In this document: positions 44,553 to 56,718 of the stretch, piece after piece
How the letters are laid out: each line of letters begins with the position of its first letter
Position numbering within the stretch: position 1 is the first letter of the stretch
Origin: Stemphylium vesicarium
Lineage: Eukaryota > Ascomycota > Dothideomycetes > Pleosporales > Pleosporaceae
Length of the DNA stretch: 64,000 bases
Direction of reading: 5' to 3'
Assembly (NCBI GenBank): GCA_004380135.1
Contig: QXCR01000102.1
Span: 62,001 to 126,000 of the forward strand
The notes under the pieces: generated by a model
Database searches by the model: none
The model's input: only the letters and a program-made list of their open reading frames with translations
Told to the model about the DNA's origin: nothing
Translations under genes and position numbers: made by a program

Positions 44553-45741
44553 ATGCATTGGGCATCACTAGCAACTCTAGCGCTTGTCGCCCGAAGTCAA
44601 GCCCTTATCCGATTCGGATGTTCGCAGCTCGTCGTAGATCGCCTAGATCCTCTAGTCGAGCCAGGAAAAACACCATCGGCACACCTCCATCAGATCATCG
44701 GCGGAAACTCTTTCGAACCCGATATGAGTCCAGACGTCCATGACCCGCCTGAGATGTCAACGTGCACTACCTGTCAGCCCGCAGACGACTTCTCAAACTA
44801 CTGGACAGCATCCTTGTACTTTCGCGCTCGGAACGGGACCTACAAGCGCGTGACGCAGAAAGGCAATTCCGGGTTTGAAGGTCAGAATGGGGGTATGACC
44901 GTGTACTACATGCAGAACCAACTGGCAGATTTCCAACAGAAAGCCAAGGTCAAAGCCTTCCAGCCAGTAAGTCCGTTGCCAGTTTCCATCCTAGATCTGG
45001 CTTGCTCATAGTAATCACAGGGCTTCCGTATGCTGATCGGTTCGCCCACGGCATCGACCAAGGAACAGGCGGACAATTATCCGCAACTCACGTATACCTG
45101 CCTTCAGGATATGAGCACTCGCTTCCCAGAGACCAAAGCGTTTCCCAAAAAGCCATGTCCAGCGGGTATCATGGTCAACCTTCGATTCCCGACGTAAGCA
45201 GTCACGACTCTCTCCCTCTTACACCATTGCCATGCTAATCAATCCAGATGCTGGAATGGAGTCGATCTCGACTCTCCCAACCACATGGAACACATGGTAA
45301 CTCCCTCCGCGCTCCTCCCCTATCTCACCTCAAACTGCTAACCCAAACCCCCCCCCAAAAAAGGCCTACCCCGCCTCCGGCACCTTTGAATCCCAAGGTC
45401 CATGTTCCGCCTCGCACCCCGTCCGCGTCCCCCAACTAATGTACGAAGTCATCTACGAAACCGCGCCCTTTAACGCACCCTCCGACTGGCCCGAAGAAGA
45501 CGGCAGCCAACCCTTTGTCTACTCCTTTGGCGACGAAACAGGGTACGGGAACCACGGGGATTATATTTTCGGCTGGAAAGACGATGCGCTGCAGAGGATT
45601 ATGGATGAAGAGTGCTATGTGGGGTGCCAGAGTATGAGGACGCAGAGTGTGGAGATGATGAATGCGTGTAGTGTGCCGAGGAAGGTGGACGAGGAAGTCG
45701 GGGATGAAGGGTGGATTGGTGCACTGCCGGGACAGGGCTGA
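44553..45741 (+). CDS. Secreted DUF1996 protein
   Basis: Exons 44553-44966, 45021-45193, 45248-45296, 45364-45741; 337 aa. Signal peptide MHWASLATLALVARSQA (1-17). The mature part starts with FGCSQLVVDRLDPLVEPG and HLHQIIGGNSF, the DUF1996 hallmark, followed by CTTC, NYWTASLYFRARNG, CPAGIMVNLRFP, CWNG and GDYIFGWKDDALQR. The Cys distribution suggests several disulfides. DUF1996 proteins are abundant secreted proteins of ascomycetes and basidiomycetes with unclear function. Intron 3 contains a C9A7 stretch just before its AAG acceptor. No deficiency seen. Confidence 0.92.
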
Positions 45742-46776
45742 GGGTTTACTGTGTGGTAAGATAGGGTGGGGCTTGGTTAGAGTGGTTTGGGTTTTACTTC
45801 CATCTTTCCTTCGCCTGTCTTGGGGAATCGAAATGCCCCCAGGGCTGAGAAAGTGGGTTGTTACCATTTTCCCTGTATCCGGGACCAAAAGCAAAAGTAG
45901 CACATCCCACAAACCAAGCCTCTTTCTCCCACTAGTTCAACGACCTTGTTCCTTTTTGTTTCTTTCGTTTATGCACCGTTGATCGCTGGTTCTTTCTTTG
46001 AACTCTTTTCTTCTTCTTCTTCTGCTTGCTTGCTTGCCGTACTTTATTCTTTCCGGTGACTGCAAATGCCGCAGGGTATTAGTGCGGCTACAAGCGCGCG
46101 AATTTCTACGCCTTTGCAAGCAGGAAGGAAGGAAAAGAAGAAAAAAAGCCAAGGCAATGATATCAACGCGTAGATCGTAATTTCGAAAGACCCGTCTGAT
46201 CCTAATCTCTTTGATGGCGATCTTGCACGTTGTTTTCTGAAAATGCTCCCCATATTTGCGCGCGTGGTGTTTGGTACTACATGTACGCATCTTAGTTTCT
46301 TGTCACACGGGTGGGGATAAGCACCATTGCTGTGGGGTAAGAGCGTAACGTGAAGTTTACACAGAGGGGCTCGTGTCATGCAATTCACTCCCATATTCGG
46401 AAGGATTCTGAGTGAAGAAGAGCAATGTTCATGGGGATAAGAAGTCGTTCGCGTATTCAAGAGTGTAACCCATGATCTAAGGTTCGTCATATGATTTCCT
46501 CCAGCACTGCAATCAACACCCTCTTTCCCTTTATCTGTCTTGCGAGATCCATCCCTTTCCAAAATCCACCAAGCCTTACACCATGGCCGTGCGGAAAACG
46601 TCCTAAAGAACTCCAGTCAGCTTAAACATCCACAATCTCCATCCCGACTTCGCGATCAAAACATACCTAGGTACCTGCCACTCCATCATCCTTCAATTCC
46701 ACGTACACGATGGCAGTGCGGAAACCCAAAGTCATAGTACCCCCCTTCACTCCAACACCGCATGCTCATCTCAGGG
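45742..46776. other. Intergenic, no gene recognised
   Basis: 1.03 kb; 3' flank of the DUF1996 gene on the left, 3' flank of a minus-strand small secreted gene on the right. It includes a degenerate copy of part of that gene (46690-46770), whose frame reads GGYYDFGFPHC. Confidence 0.45.
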
Positions 46777-47135
46777 TCATTTATGCGGTTGTAGCGGCTT
46801 ACGATATACCCCACCCTCTCTGTATTCACGTTCCGGTTCGTGGTCGCAGTAAGGAAGTCCCACGTCGTAGTAACGGCACCCGTTATCTCGGCACCCGTTA
46901 TCTCGGCACCAGGAAGCGAGTTTCCATTCATTCCGGAGGCACAGCAGCATGACTTTGCCTGAGCGGTCGCAGCGGTAGGTGCCGCTCACATAGTCGCCGG
47001 GGGTGCCGGTGGGCACGGGCGGAACGCCGAGCTCATATTTACCGTCGTAAATTTGGCATTTGCCGGGTGGGCAGGGGGGACTGCGTAGACGGCACCTACG
47101 AGGGTGATGACGGGGATGAAGGTGATGGGGAGCAT
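46777..47135 (-). pseudogene. Small secreted Cys-rich protein gene, frame broken at a C6 run
   Basis: The ATG at 47135 opens a strong signal peptide (MLPITFIPVITLVGAVYA). About five codons later the frame becomes Cys-free and stops. A one-base different frame downstream of the G6 run at 47074-47079 (C6 on the gene strand) encodes a Cys-rich mature region: Cys-rich start, YRCDRSGK, LLCLRNEW, WCRDNGCRDNGCRYYD and LPYCDHE, ending at 46777. One extra C in the homopolymer would connect them, so a sequencing error or a real frameshift is likely. A TATAAAAG (gene strand) lies about 180 nt upstream. The 15-bp tandem duplication gives CRDNG twice. Function unknown; such proteins are often effectors or antimicrobial-type secreted proteins. 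Confidence 0.55.
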
Positions 47136-47636
47136 TTTGGGGGTGCTGGTGGCGTGGGGGTTAGTAGTTAAGGGGTAGTGGAAAGTGGGTTGAAAGGGGG
47201 ATAGACGGTCTGTGTGGTATGTGTTGGGTGGGTGTCTTGGAAGAGATGTAATGGGTGTTTTTGGCTTTGCAATGAGTTGGAAAGAGTGGAGTGGGAGAGA
47301 GGCGGCTTTTATAGACTTCAAGGGCATGCGATACGCAAGATCCTTAGTATGGGATACTTTGTCGCTTGGATACTGATGTAAGAATGGCAGCGGGGTAAGC
47401 AGGATCGAGGACTAGCACTTCATGATATACTGACTTCATAAAATATGTGCTACGAGGGGTCTCCAATAGCATGCGCGGGGCAGAAGGATATGTTCAAGAA
47501 TGGCGGTATGCAGCTTGATGCTGAACCCTTTGTACCAAGAAAGACGCCGAATAGAGCCCCCATGATCACTCACACCCGTCATCTCGCTGTAAATCCAGAT
47601 GTGCAACAGTCATAATACCCAACACGATAGCATAAT
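47136..47636. other. Promoter side of the small secreted gene and 3' flank of the next ORF
   Basis: 500 bp with the TATA box noted above and a C/A-rich leader on the minus strand. No other feature seen. Confidence 0.4.
47316..47323 (-). promoter_or_regulatory. TATA box of the small secreted Cys-rich gene
   Basis: TATAAAAG on the minus strand, 181 nt before the ATG at 47135. Confidence 0.5.
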
Positions 47637-48305
47637 TTAGTCGTCGGGTTGTTGAATCTGGACTCCGGTATTGGAATTCCTTGGACTGCCTTGGCCTGAA
47701 GCTGTACCACTGTCGGCTCGCACTTCCTCGTTGCCTGAGGCTTCGACGGCCTGGTCTATCGGAGGTGTAACCACCACCGCCCAAGGCAAAGATCTTCCCA
47801 TTATGAATGAATATGGTGGGTCGCCCGGTTGACGGACGGGTGCGTCGTCGCGGCGGTCGAACAATGGGACGCGAGTTCTTGCCCATTCGGGCGAACGTTC
47901 TTCGTCATGCTGAACACCGAACGGAGCAGGCGCTGGGGGTGGATCTGGTATAACGATAGTATGTCTGTGCTTAACAGTGCGCATGTGTGTATGGCGTTCT
48001 TGTATAAAAGTTCCCTCTGCATTCGCATGATATCCATCTGGTAACCTCGCAGCCTGATCGGCACGGCTGTCGATGGTTCTGATGTGGAACTCGAACAGGA
48101 CCTGTCTCTGACCGGTCACCCTTCCTTGAGAATCATGGGTATCCACGGACGCCCTTATAGCTCCTACGAGGTTGACTTGGATTTCGCTGAAAGAACGACC
48201 GTATGATCCATGGTTAAGATAGTCGACGACTATGCGGTGCGATTCCTCGGTCATCGCTTGTTCCACGCGCTCGGTGCTGCAGAATGACCCAAGATAAATC
48301 GCCAT
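47637..48305 (-). CDS. Unrecognised protein, 5' end unclear
   Basis: The frame is open from about 48460 to the stop at 47637, but the first in-frame ATG is at 48305 (222 aa); the open part upstream begins with non-ATG codons, so a 5' exon may exist. The central part reads VNLVGAIRASVDTHDSQGRVTGQRQVLFEF-like amphipathic strands, and the C-terminal half is Pro/Arg/Asp-rich and disordered. No family recognised. It could be a lineage-specific gene or a chance frame. Confidence 0.3.
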   Translation of the reverse strand: MAIYLGSFCSTERVEQAMTEESHRIVVDYLNHGSYGRSFSEIQVNLVGAIRASVDTHDSQGRVTGQRQVLFEFHIRTIDSRADQAARLPDGYHANAEGTFIQERHTHMRTVKHRHTIVIPDPPPAPAPFGVQHDEERSPEWARTRVPLFDRRDDAPVRQPGDPPYSFIMGRSLPWAVVVTPPIDQAVEASGNEEVRADSGTASGQGSPRNSNTGVQIQQPDD

Positions 48306-51300
48306 GAGTGCGGTGTTGAACGAAGGGGTGTCGTCTTGCTGAGGATACAGAATGTTGCTATGTATTTTTCCAACGACTAACTGCCCTTGCACACTCCAGA
48401 AGGTTGCTTCAATCTATGCAGCAGGTGTGCTGAAGCCAGTTTTGGGAAGCCATGCTCCGGCTACAGAATGGACTGGAAGGTACTGACAGCCGATGGGACT
48501 GATACGTTCCTGCAAAAGCATGTTTGAATTTCCCACGTCCTCTATTCAGTGCTCTTAGAGTCGCAATATTCCGATCCAAGTACAACACCAAGAGTTTCCG
48601 TAACCACGTAGCGTGACTTCCTCACTCCAATCAGAAGCTGCTCCTGCTCCAGCGAGGACCATTTGGGGGCTCCATAGTTCCGGGCTCAGCGGTCCTCGGT
48701 GCGAAGATGTGTAATGATGATGCACATCTGGATGTCAGATCTCGTCTACTTAGTCGATTGCTGAATGTACTATGCGGCAATTGAACATGTTGTGATGTGA
48801 GTTGGTCGACTCTGCTTTGAAAGAGCTATGCCTACATCGTGGTGATGTGATGAAGACTTTGCTACCAATGGGCAAAATATCGCATGCAAGCCCGAAGAGT
48901 ATGGAGGAGACATCATTCTTCACTGATGAAGTGTAGGTGTGACAGAGTAATGAGGCAGGTTCTACTAGGCGCTATTTCCATCCGACCTAGCTGACCCGTG
49001 GTGGACGGACCAGTCGTGCTTGCCTCCATTCCGCAACACCCTTCTCAGAAGCTGATGCCACTCATGTATGGATCTCCCGGCCTCAAGCTTACGTACCTGG
49101 ACATTGGAAACATGGCACCAAGTCTCTTTGCTCTTCGATGGGAACTAGTTCGACTGCAGTCCATTTTTATCACTGGCCGATAGTAGTGGCACGGCACAGG
49201 CTTGCGTCCCATCCGTCCCCATGCAAGAACGCACACATGTCCTGGATGACAGCTATGCGATGATGACTTCACGGACTCCCCGGTCATTCCTCGCGAGATA
49301 AACAGGTTCGAGGGCAAGGAAGGACACGTCAAAGAGGTGGGACATATAGCCCCGATGTATGACCGTGATTCGTTGTTGCGTCGAAGCGAGCATCGTTTAC
49401 GTTTCCCGTCAATACAGACCAAGCTGAAGAATTCCAGTTTACTCGACGGAAAATATGGCGGCAACAACCGCAAACTGATCACTGCTCTTATTTCCAAAAC
49501 CTCGGTTCGGGGACGCGGAAGGCACGATCGAGAGTTCGCACGGCTCGGAGATGAAGACGTGGGGTCTCGCACGACCTGACCAGGCGACATGTCCACTCCC
49601 ATCCATGCATGTATCGCTCGATCGCACCTATAACAATCTCCTAGCTACAGCTGAGGAGGACGCCACACTGCCTTCATCCCGTAGATGCAATCAATTTACC
49701 GTAAGCGGCCCGCTCTTGCTGCGTACTCAACTCTGCTCTCAGCGATGATTCGTTGGTTGAAACGATTACCACCGCGACGTGTAATTGTGTTCAGGGAAGG
49801 TTGTATAGTGGGTTTCAGGGAAGATGCTGACAGCCCACGAAGCTTCCAAGTTTGGAAAGTACTACGAAGTGGGCCCTGGGGTACTGCATCGCAACACTTG
49901 CTTTCGCGGCCTCATAATCAAGAAGCACATGAAGCGGCGAGACGTCAGCAGGTCACAAGGCTATACAGTATGCAATACCGAACGCGTGCTCGCCCGCAGA
50001 CCGTTACACAAGAAAAAACAAGTATCGCAGAAGCGTTCCCGTGCGGCAAGTGGAGGTACAGGGTCCAGGACCTCGCGAAGAAAGCCATCTTGTTCCCATG
50101 GGATAATGTCAATTTCCCAGCGTAAGCAGCAAGTCCAATCGGCGAGGCAAGGGCGCTGCCGCTAGAAGGAAACTTGATGCTAACACCAAGGCCCACAGAT
50201 CGAAGGGGTATCTGTCTGTGCATAGTAACTCACCCGGAGGATATTTCGAGGATGGTTTGCGAGAATTTCCAGTAGGTTTCAGGGCATCATCCGAAAGTTT
50301 GCCGTGGCAAACTTCACGGCGAGTTTTGAGTTGAGCGCAGCGACGTGACGGCAGATCCTGCCTTGTAGGACACGTTTGCGAGATCCCTGAAACCACGAGG
50401 AGTCTCGACGATCACGAATGCGACTCAGTCGCGAATTCCAGAGCTTCGGCGAACGTGCTGATTAGCGCAGTATCTGTACCGTTGAACCACATTCTTCAAG
50501 CGTCGGGGCTAGGTACGGCCTCATCGACGCCTACACGCTTGGCCCACGAAGGAGAAGTTAGCCGCGAATTAGTAGTGTTTGGGACGCTTATCGTTAGCCA
50601 CATCATCGAGCACACCATCGGCGAGACTGGATTTGACTTTCGGTTCTCCTCACGAGCTGCAAGTAACTTTCGTGTTGATGTCGCAAACGTGCAGGTCTTC
50701 CGCGACTCAGCATCGCCCACGATGTTTATCGTCAGACGCCCAGGCAAGGATCTTGAATGCGCTCTACATGTTGGCGCAAAGCGACCTTGACCTACGGGGA
50801 AACTGCATCGTGGGCTAGATTAGTATGGTGCATTGCGACGAGTAATTTGTAAGTACCTCTGCGAGCCATTGACCTAATGAGCCATGACTTCCGAAAGGCT
50901 CCAACCCACAAAGCCCAAGGACCTGGCCGTCATGGCGTCTTCCCCAGCTTGGCTCTCGCTCCGAAGATGTCATGAGCGGCACAAGTGCTTCTGCCGTTGC
51001 TGCATACGAATCTGGCAGCGGCTGGCTGTCGCATTACACCTGCACTTGCCTATCTTGCAAGCTGGTCGTTTCGGCGTGACTCGCAAGCTGCAGAACGAAT
51101 TCGCTGGTGAGGGTGGCACACAAAGTTTTTATCGCAACGCGTTTACACAAAAGCAGCCTGGCCTAAGCGATGATGTTGAGAGTTTGGTACGCATGGTGAC
51201 GAGGTAGGGCCAGATCGTAGAGTGCGCATTCGCTGAAGGGCGCATCCTGGCCGCCAATCAGGTTCACGGCGGCTGCTGATTGGGGTGTTGGCGTTCGATG

Positions 51301-52424
51301 GGCGCTGCATGGAGCGGGCATAATGCATGATGCAACGTCGATCGCGTACTTTTTGCTAAAGTCATGGCTTTCCCTATCGAGAGAGAGTGGCTGTCTGAAA
51401 GAACGTCACTTTGCTATTGCGTCGTATCTGCAGCTCTTGCGATGGACGATTCTGGTCGGAAAAGTCGGCTCTCCACAGCGCTTGCGAGCGTTGAGAGGCG
51501 TTGATGTGGCAAGTTTCAAGAAGTCCCCAAGAAGACGCACTCTGTCGAGTCTTCATTTCCTAACGGCTGCAACGCAATGTGACAAGTGACGGTCGGCGCC
51601 ACACACTCTCCTGCGGGCTTATTCTGGTAGCCAACAGGGCAGAGATTTGCAAAGGCCCGCGGACCGCTAGTCATAGTGGGAGAAGGCCCAGGCGATCGAC
51701 ACGGGTCCTGCCCAGATAGCCGATTCATCATCGAGCATGGCTCTAGTGCAAATCTTGTGTCTCCGTATGCTAGCTCCCCTACCTAGGTACCGTCTGACTG
51801 CTGTCGTGCAGCGCCGCGCGGGCGCCTGAGGTTAGTTTCTGCTGGGAGAGGTGGTTTGAAGCTCGCCGTGGGGCGTGGCTGCTCTTCGGCGACCTCGAGG
51901 ATGCCATGCGCGTGCGGCGAGGCCTTGACCTCCCACGCTACGACCTCGTAGCCCTGTTTGGGAGGCTACCCGCAAGCGGCAAGAAGCAGTGAGGGTGGAG
52001 AGCCATGTGCCTGCCACTGCCACGAATAAAGGCCCTTCTCACCAGGGGCATGCGGCCATACCGTGGGACTGATATTTACATTGCTTCTCTCTACTTATAG
52101 CTCTCGAGCCACCCGGTTGCAGAAATTCTCCCCGACCTAGCAAACGGCTTTTGTCTTTCTCTTCTGCTTCGTCGCTAGTCATACCCGGGCCACTACCCGA
52201 CTACTGACCGGCTACTCGAGTAGCTGCGCTGGCTCGTCTTCCAGTACTCCACCTCGCCTTTGCTCGCCTAGGTATATAGGTCCACGCGCTGTCCATTGTG
52301 TGCGACCCCTCGTCGCTGCTCTCTCGAACCATTGCCACGCGACTCCAGAAGCGCTGTCGTCACTTCCCCGCAACCTCACCTCCCACGTTCGTTCTTGATC
52401 GGACCAGATCAGCGCTTGCCCATC
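48306..52424. other. Gene-poor stretch
   Basis: 4.1 kb with no supportable gene. Many overlapping open frames (60-185 codons) on both strands lack family signals. The last 220 nt form the promoter/leader of the Rax1-like gene, with TATATA at 52271 and a C/T-rich leader. No recognisable transposase or reverse-transcriptase fragments seen. Confidence 0.45.
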
Positions 52425-53894
52425 ATGGTCTACTCGTTGTCCTATCGTCGGCCAGGCCGTGCTACTCTTCCCGACAACGCTTCGGCCGTCTCCCACGAAA
52501 GCAAGCAAAAGTCGATCCATGATTCCCTCAACTCTGGCAGCAGCGGCATGTCCAACGGCATTCCTGAAGCCCTGTCCTTTGACACCATCATCGCTGGCGG
52601 TGCTTGCCCTGTGAGTTGCCTCATCATACCAGCCATTACATGCAATTACTGACCCTTGCCAGCCCTGCACCGTTCGTGACTTTATGAACTTTCTCAAGTA
52701 CATTGAACGATCTGCTGAGAACCTGCAATTCTTCCTCTGGTACCGCGACTACGTCAAGCGCTTTAATGCGCTGCCGGAAAGCGAGAGGGTTTTGTCACCT
52801 GAATGGACCGGCGACGTGAACCCCAATAATGAAGTCAAGCCCAGCCCACAATATTTCAATGCCGACGCCGCGGCCATCCTCAAAGGAACCGACTTTGCCA
52901 ACGAAGGCAAGACCACTGAATCTGAGATGGGTGGCAACAACCCATTCTTCACCCCACCTCGCACTCCTACCAGCATGGAGCACAGGGGTGACTACTCGAT
53001 CGATTCGTACGATGACAGCATGACTACCGGCAAAGTTGATCACACTCAACGTGCTGCTGGTGCGTTTGATCATGCTGGTCTCAAATGGAAACCTCGTAAG
53101 TATAGCCTTTTACTGATTTTCTTTTCTTCCATCTAGGGTCCAACCGCTCATCCGTCACAGTCTCCGTCCAGCCTTACCGTGAAGAGATCAACCGGATCAT
53201 CTCCATCTACATCGCCGAAAACGGGTCGCGACAACTCAACTTATCGTCCAAGGAGCACACTACCTTATTACATGCTCTCCAAAACACCACACATCCATCA
53301 GCCTTTCACGAAGTCATCACATCCATTGAGTGGACACTTCGTTGCCAGGCACACCCCAACTTCGTCCGTTGGACCATCTGCAACGGCAACCGTCCCCGTG
53401 TCATCTTCGCACGTGGTCTCGGTATCGGCGGAATCGTCGCCGGTCTCATTGTTGCCATCATTCTCACATTAAGTAGTGCGGGTCGTGCATGGCGCGTCAT
53501 CTCTTTGATCGGCTTCTTTATCGGTATATCCACCCTTATCGCAGCGTGGAAGGGTATGTGTGTCGTACTCCACGGCATGCATCACCGACATCTTCGGCCA
53601 TGGGAACTCTTCACGTCTGATGACGAACCGCAAGGCTACGAAATCAAGTCTGACTCCTTCGAAAGCGTTGACTCTCATGCGTCGAGTAACTCATACGAGG
53701 ACGAGCCATGGGTCGCAAAGTACGAGAAGCGCAACGTTGTCCGGAAGGTCTTCGATCGCGAGGTCTGGATCCAGGAACCTGCGCTCCGCCAGATTCAAGA
53801 TACCATCTTCATCCAAGCCATCCTTGGCGCTCTTCTCATTTCCGCCGTGGCCGTCGGCATCTTCTGCGCTATTCCCAACGGCAACTACTTTTAA
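52425..53894 (+). CDS. Rax1-like RGS-domain membrane protein
   Basis: Exons 52425-52610, 52663-53095, 53137-53894 (introns of 52 and 41 nt); 458 aa. An RGS-like domain is split by a disordered insert: VRDFMNFLKYIERSAENLQFFLWYRDYVKRF in front, then EEINRIISIYI and FHEVITSIEWTLRCQAHPNFVRWT behind. Three C-terminal membrane helices follow (GIGGIVAGLIVAIILTL, ISLIGFFIGISTLIAAW, AILGALLISAVAVGIFCAI). This architecture is that of yeast/fungal Rax1, needed for bud-site/polarity marking and linked to G-protein signalling. The cytosolic loop between helices 2 and 3 is acidic/Ser-rich. The TATA-like element at 52271 lies 154 nt upstream. Confidence 0.85.
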
Positions 53895-55097
53895 GCCTGC
53901 GACACCTTTTCCTGATGTGGATCCCACATATTAGCGATTTATTTCAATACTTTCTTTTCGCTTCAAACGCGTTGTTTTCGATACCCAGTTACGTGTCTTG
54001 ACGACACATCTTCGGCCATGATCGTCATCGTTATGGTCAGCAAAAAATCATTAATGGAACATGCTGGTAGGCGTCTGGACGGTTACATGTTGTTTGTATG
54101 ATGGGTGTTTTCTTCAGTAGATGATATGCAACGTCCCCCGTTACGCTTCAATGCAAAAGAAAGAAGGGGTAAGAAGAAGAAGCGGAGACGCTTGGAAGTT
54201 GAGCGGATATCAGTTATATAACTCACATTTCCAATACAAACATGTACGTGGATTTAAGCTCAAGACTTATGGCAAAAAAGTGGTCTGATTATTATGCAAG
54301 GGTGCTTACTCGTCGCCCCATCTGTGGGACTACCCAAAACAACGCTGCCCATTTTTTAATTGACAATCAGCGTAATCAGACTACACAGATGTACTCCAGC
54401 TTTACAGCATCCATCGCGTACGATCCAATCTCAGCCCGACACGAGAGAAAAGCGCGTCAATGCCCATCCCCACACCCGCCAACGCATTACACCGAGCGAG
54501 CCCCTACCTCACCGGCCCGCCCGACCCCATCGCCCCGTTCCCCGAACGAGGTTCACCGGATAGTATAGCAAAACGATGCGGCTCTTGCTTATGCGGCTAC
54601 AGTTGTCGTTTTGCGGGTGCTATTACACGTGTAGGTAGCTTAGTAAGGTGAGACGTGCTGGTAGCTGTGGCTGTGGCTGTGCAGCGCGCTGTGGCTGCTT
54701 TTGGACCCGAATGTGGGGACGGCGAGACGGGGGTGAGGAACGCCGATGTGTAGACCGATGCAGGGGAGATTCGGATGGAGTGATGAGGGAACGAGAAGGA
54801 GATGGGTTGGTGATGATGGGTTTAGGGGATTGCATGGGGATAAACTCCGGTGTTTGGGTCTGATGAGTAGTGTGCGATGGAGGCTTCGAGGAAGTTAAGA
54901 CCGGTAAGTCCAGTTCAGGGCCAGGGATGGGTATTTGTTCCAAGATGGAGCGGGTTGCTTTTGTAGAGATATACAGGATATAAAGAACATGTAGAAGGCC
55001 TATCGAAGAAATTCAGACATCTACTCTTAACATCTCAACATCTCACGAAACACAACCTCAGTCTCAAACCAACATCCACCAACCAATCCACCAAACA
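53895..55097. other. Intergenic, no gene recognised
   Basis: 1.2 kb. A minus-strand frame (54623-54943) is Pro/Ser-rich but begins only at TTG. GATATAAAG at 54978-54986 is a TATA-like element 112 nt before the next start codon, and the leader (55030-55097) is A/C-rich. Confidence 0.45.
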
Positions 55098-55598
55098 ATG
55101 ACACCGCCACCAACCCACCTCCCCTCCCTCACGCCCCATGAAGCCATGACCGACGCCCTCCACCGCTGCACCCTCGGCCTCGACACAAACAACCGCCCGC
55201 TCATCGAATCCGCATGCCTAAAAGGGCCCTCCATGAGCGTCACTGCCGGCACCACGGTACTAAACGGGTGGGACGAAATAAACAGCATGTTCGACCGCAT
55301 CTTCAACCTCATCACCACGCATCTTGTGACAAACATCCGTGTGGAGACGAAGGAAGGGGAGACGGATGATGAGGGGAGGGAAGTAGCGAGGTTGACGGCG
55401 CATGCGATGAGCTGGCATGTTAGAGAAGAAGATGCGTTTACAGAGGGGGATAAGAGTTATCGGGCGGGTTCGCTGTATGATGTTGTGCTTGTGAGGGATG
55501 AGGGGGATGGGGATGGAGAGGGGGCGTTGTGGAAGATTAGGAACTGGGGGATTAGGGTGCTGTGGACTACGGGGGATGTTAAGATTTTGCATGGGTGA
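55098..55598 (+). CDS. SnoaL/NTF2-like fold protein
   Basis: A single exon, 166 aa, from ATG 55098. The pattern is that of SnoaL-like small proteins: helix ALHRCTLGLDTNNRPLIESACL, then SVTAGTTVLNGWDEINSMFDRIF, THLVTNIRV, ARLTAHAMSWHVR, YRAGSLYDVVLVRDE, and WKIRNWGIRVLWTTGD, i.e. the alternating strands of a curved sheet with a final GD. Fungal members bind small hydrophobic molecules or act in polyketide/steroid-type reactions; no partner gene is adjacent. Codon use turns G-rich in the second half. Confidence 0.75.
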   Translation: MTPPPTHLPSLTPHEAMTDALHRCTLGLDTNNRPLIESACLKGPSMSVTAGTTVLNGWDEINSMFDRIFNLITTHLVTNIRVETKEGETDDEGREVARLTAHAMSWHVREEDAFTEGDKSYRAGSLYDVVLVRDEGDGDGEGALWKIRNWGIRVLWTTGDVKILHG

Positions 55599-56718
55599 GT
55601 TCAAGGGCATGTCGTGCGTGGGGCTGTGAAATGTATTGGAATATCCATGGCGAAGATGTTGGGTTTACGTCGGTCTTGGAATTGCCTAGGGAAGTTGAGC
55701 AGCTGAAGGAAAAAACGGACATCTTTCTCTTGATTCTTACGCAAGGCGCCTAGCTTTAGTTGTGACACCATGTTGCGCACGTGCGACGTCGGAATGCTCG
55801 TCGTCCAAGTTGCCATCTCGTAAAGGGCGGAGGGGTGAGGCGCAGATTGGGGTTAGTCCCAAGCTTGGGAGTGGCTGTGCTGGTGCCGTTTACCGCTTTT
55901 TGCTCAGGCGCGGAGACTGCCGGAAAGCGTGATATCATGGTTTCGGGTCGAGACTCGGCGCTTGCATCTACACGCATATGCGATTGCTGCTGCTAAGTGG
56001 GTGATGAGATGGCTGGTGTGCCTGCATCTACGCGATGTGACACGGCTTTGGTTAGGTGTTGGCATGTTAATGACGGTGCGACACGGGTCTTGTCATGTTG
56101 CCTCGTAGATGATGGATACTCTCCGGACGGCTAATGCAGAAGCTATACTCTATTGCATACTTTGGCTCGAATTCGGATTTGGATCTCGTGAGGTGGGCAG
56201 AGGTGTAATTTACATCAGGGTCTTGAAGGGTTCATCACACGCTAGCGTGGTGATTAAGCCATGGAAAGCATCGAGGGACAAAGTACGCGTGACTTGGGCT
56301 CCGAGGCCAAAGAGAGCGCAACGAAGCAGACTGTGCCGCGATGCTACGTTGGATGCCCTCTTCTCCAGGCAATGACGGGCGCGTGAACTGGCGGTGGACG
56401 TGGACAAGGGCCTGCAACGCCCTGGGGAGCCCCGTGAAGCGAGCAAATAAGGGTTCACCGGCGGTGGAGATGCTGGGCGTAGGAGCCGCGACCCGCTATT
56501 CACCCAAGGCTTGATGCGTCACCCAGCATTTCTGTACATGCAACATGTCCGTTATTGCCGCGCTATGTAAACCAGCCGTCTCCTCGAAATTCATCCTGCC
56601 ATTCTTGAAGCCACCCTAGTCTACGCTCATGTTCGGTCAATGCTAACGGCAAACGCCTGCCTCACCTCAGCTTGGTCGCCTGACATCTTCTTCCCTCTCT
56701 CATTTCCCATACAAATAC
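55599..56718. other. Intergenic, no gene recognised
   Basis: 1.1 kb with overlapping short frames only. The right end is the promoter of the 942-aa protein gene. Confidence 0.4.

Noticed and set aside
44174..44743. 189-codon plus-strand frame before the DUF1996 gene
   Set aside because: It overlaps the signal peptide exon in another frame and has no domain or composition of its own.
54623..54943. Pro/Ser-rich minus-strand frame of 106 codons
   Set aside because: It begins at TTG, not ATG, and is biased only through base composition; no homology signal.
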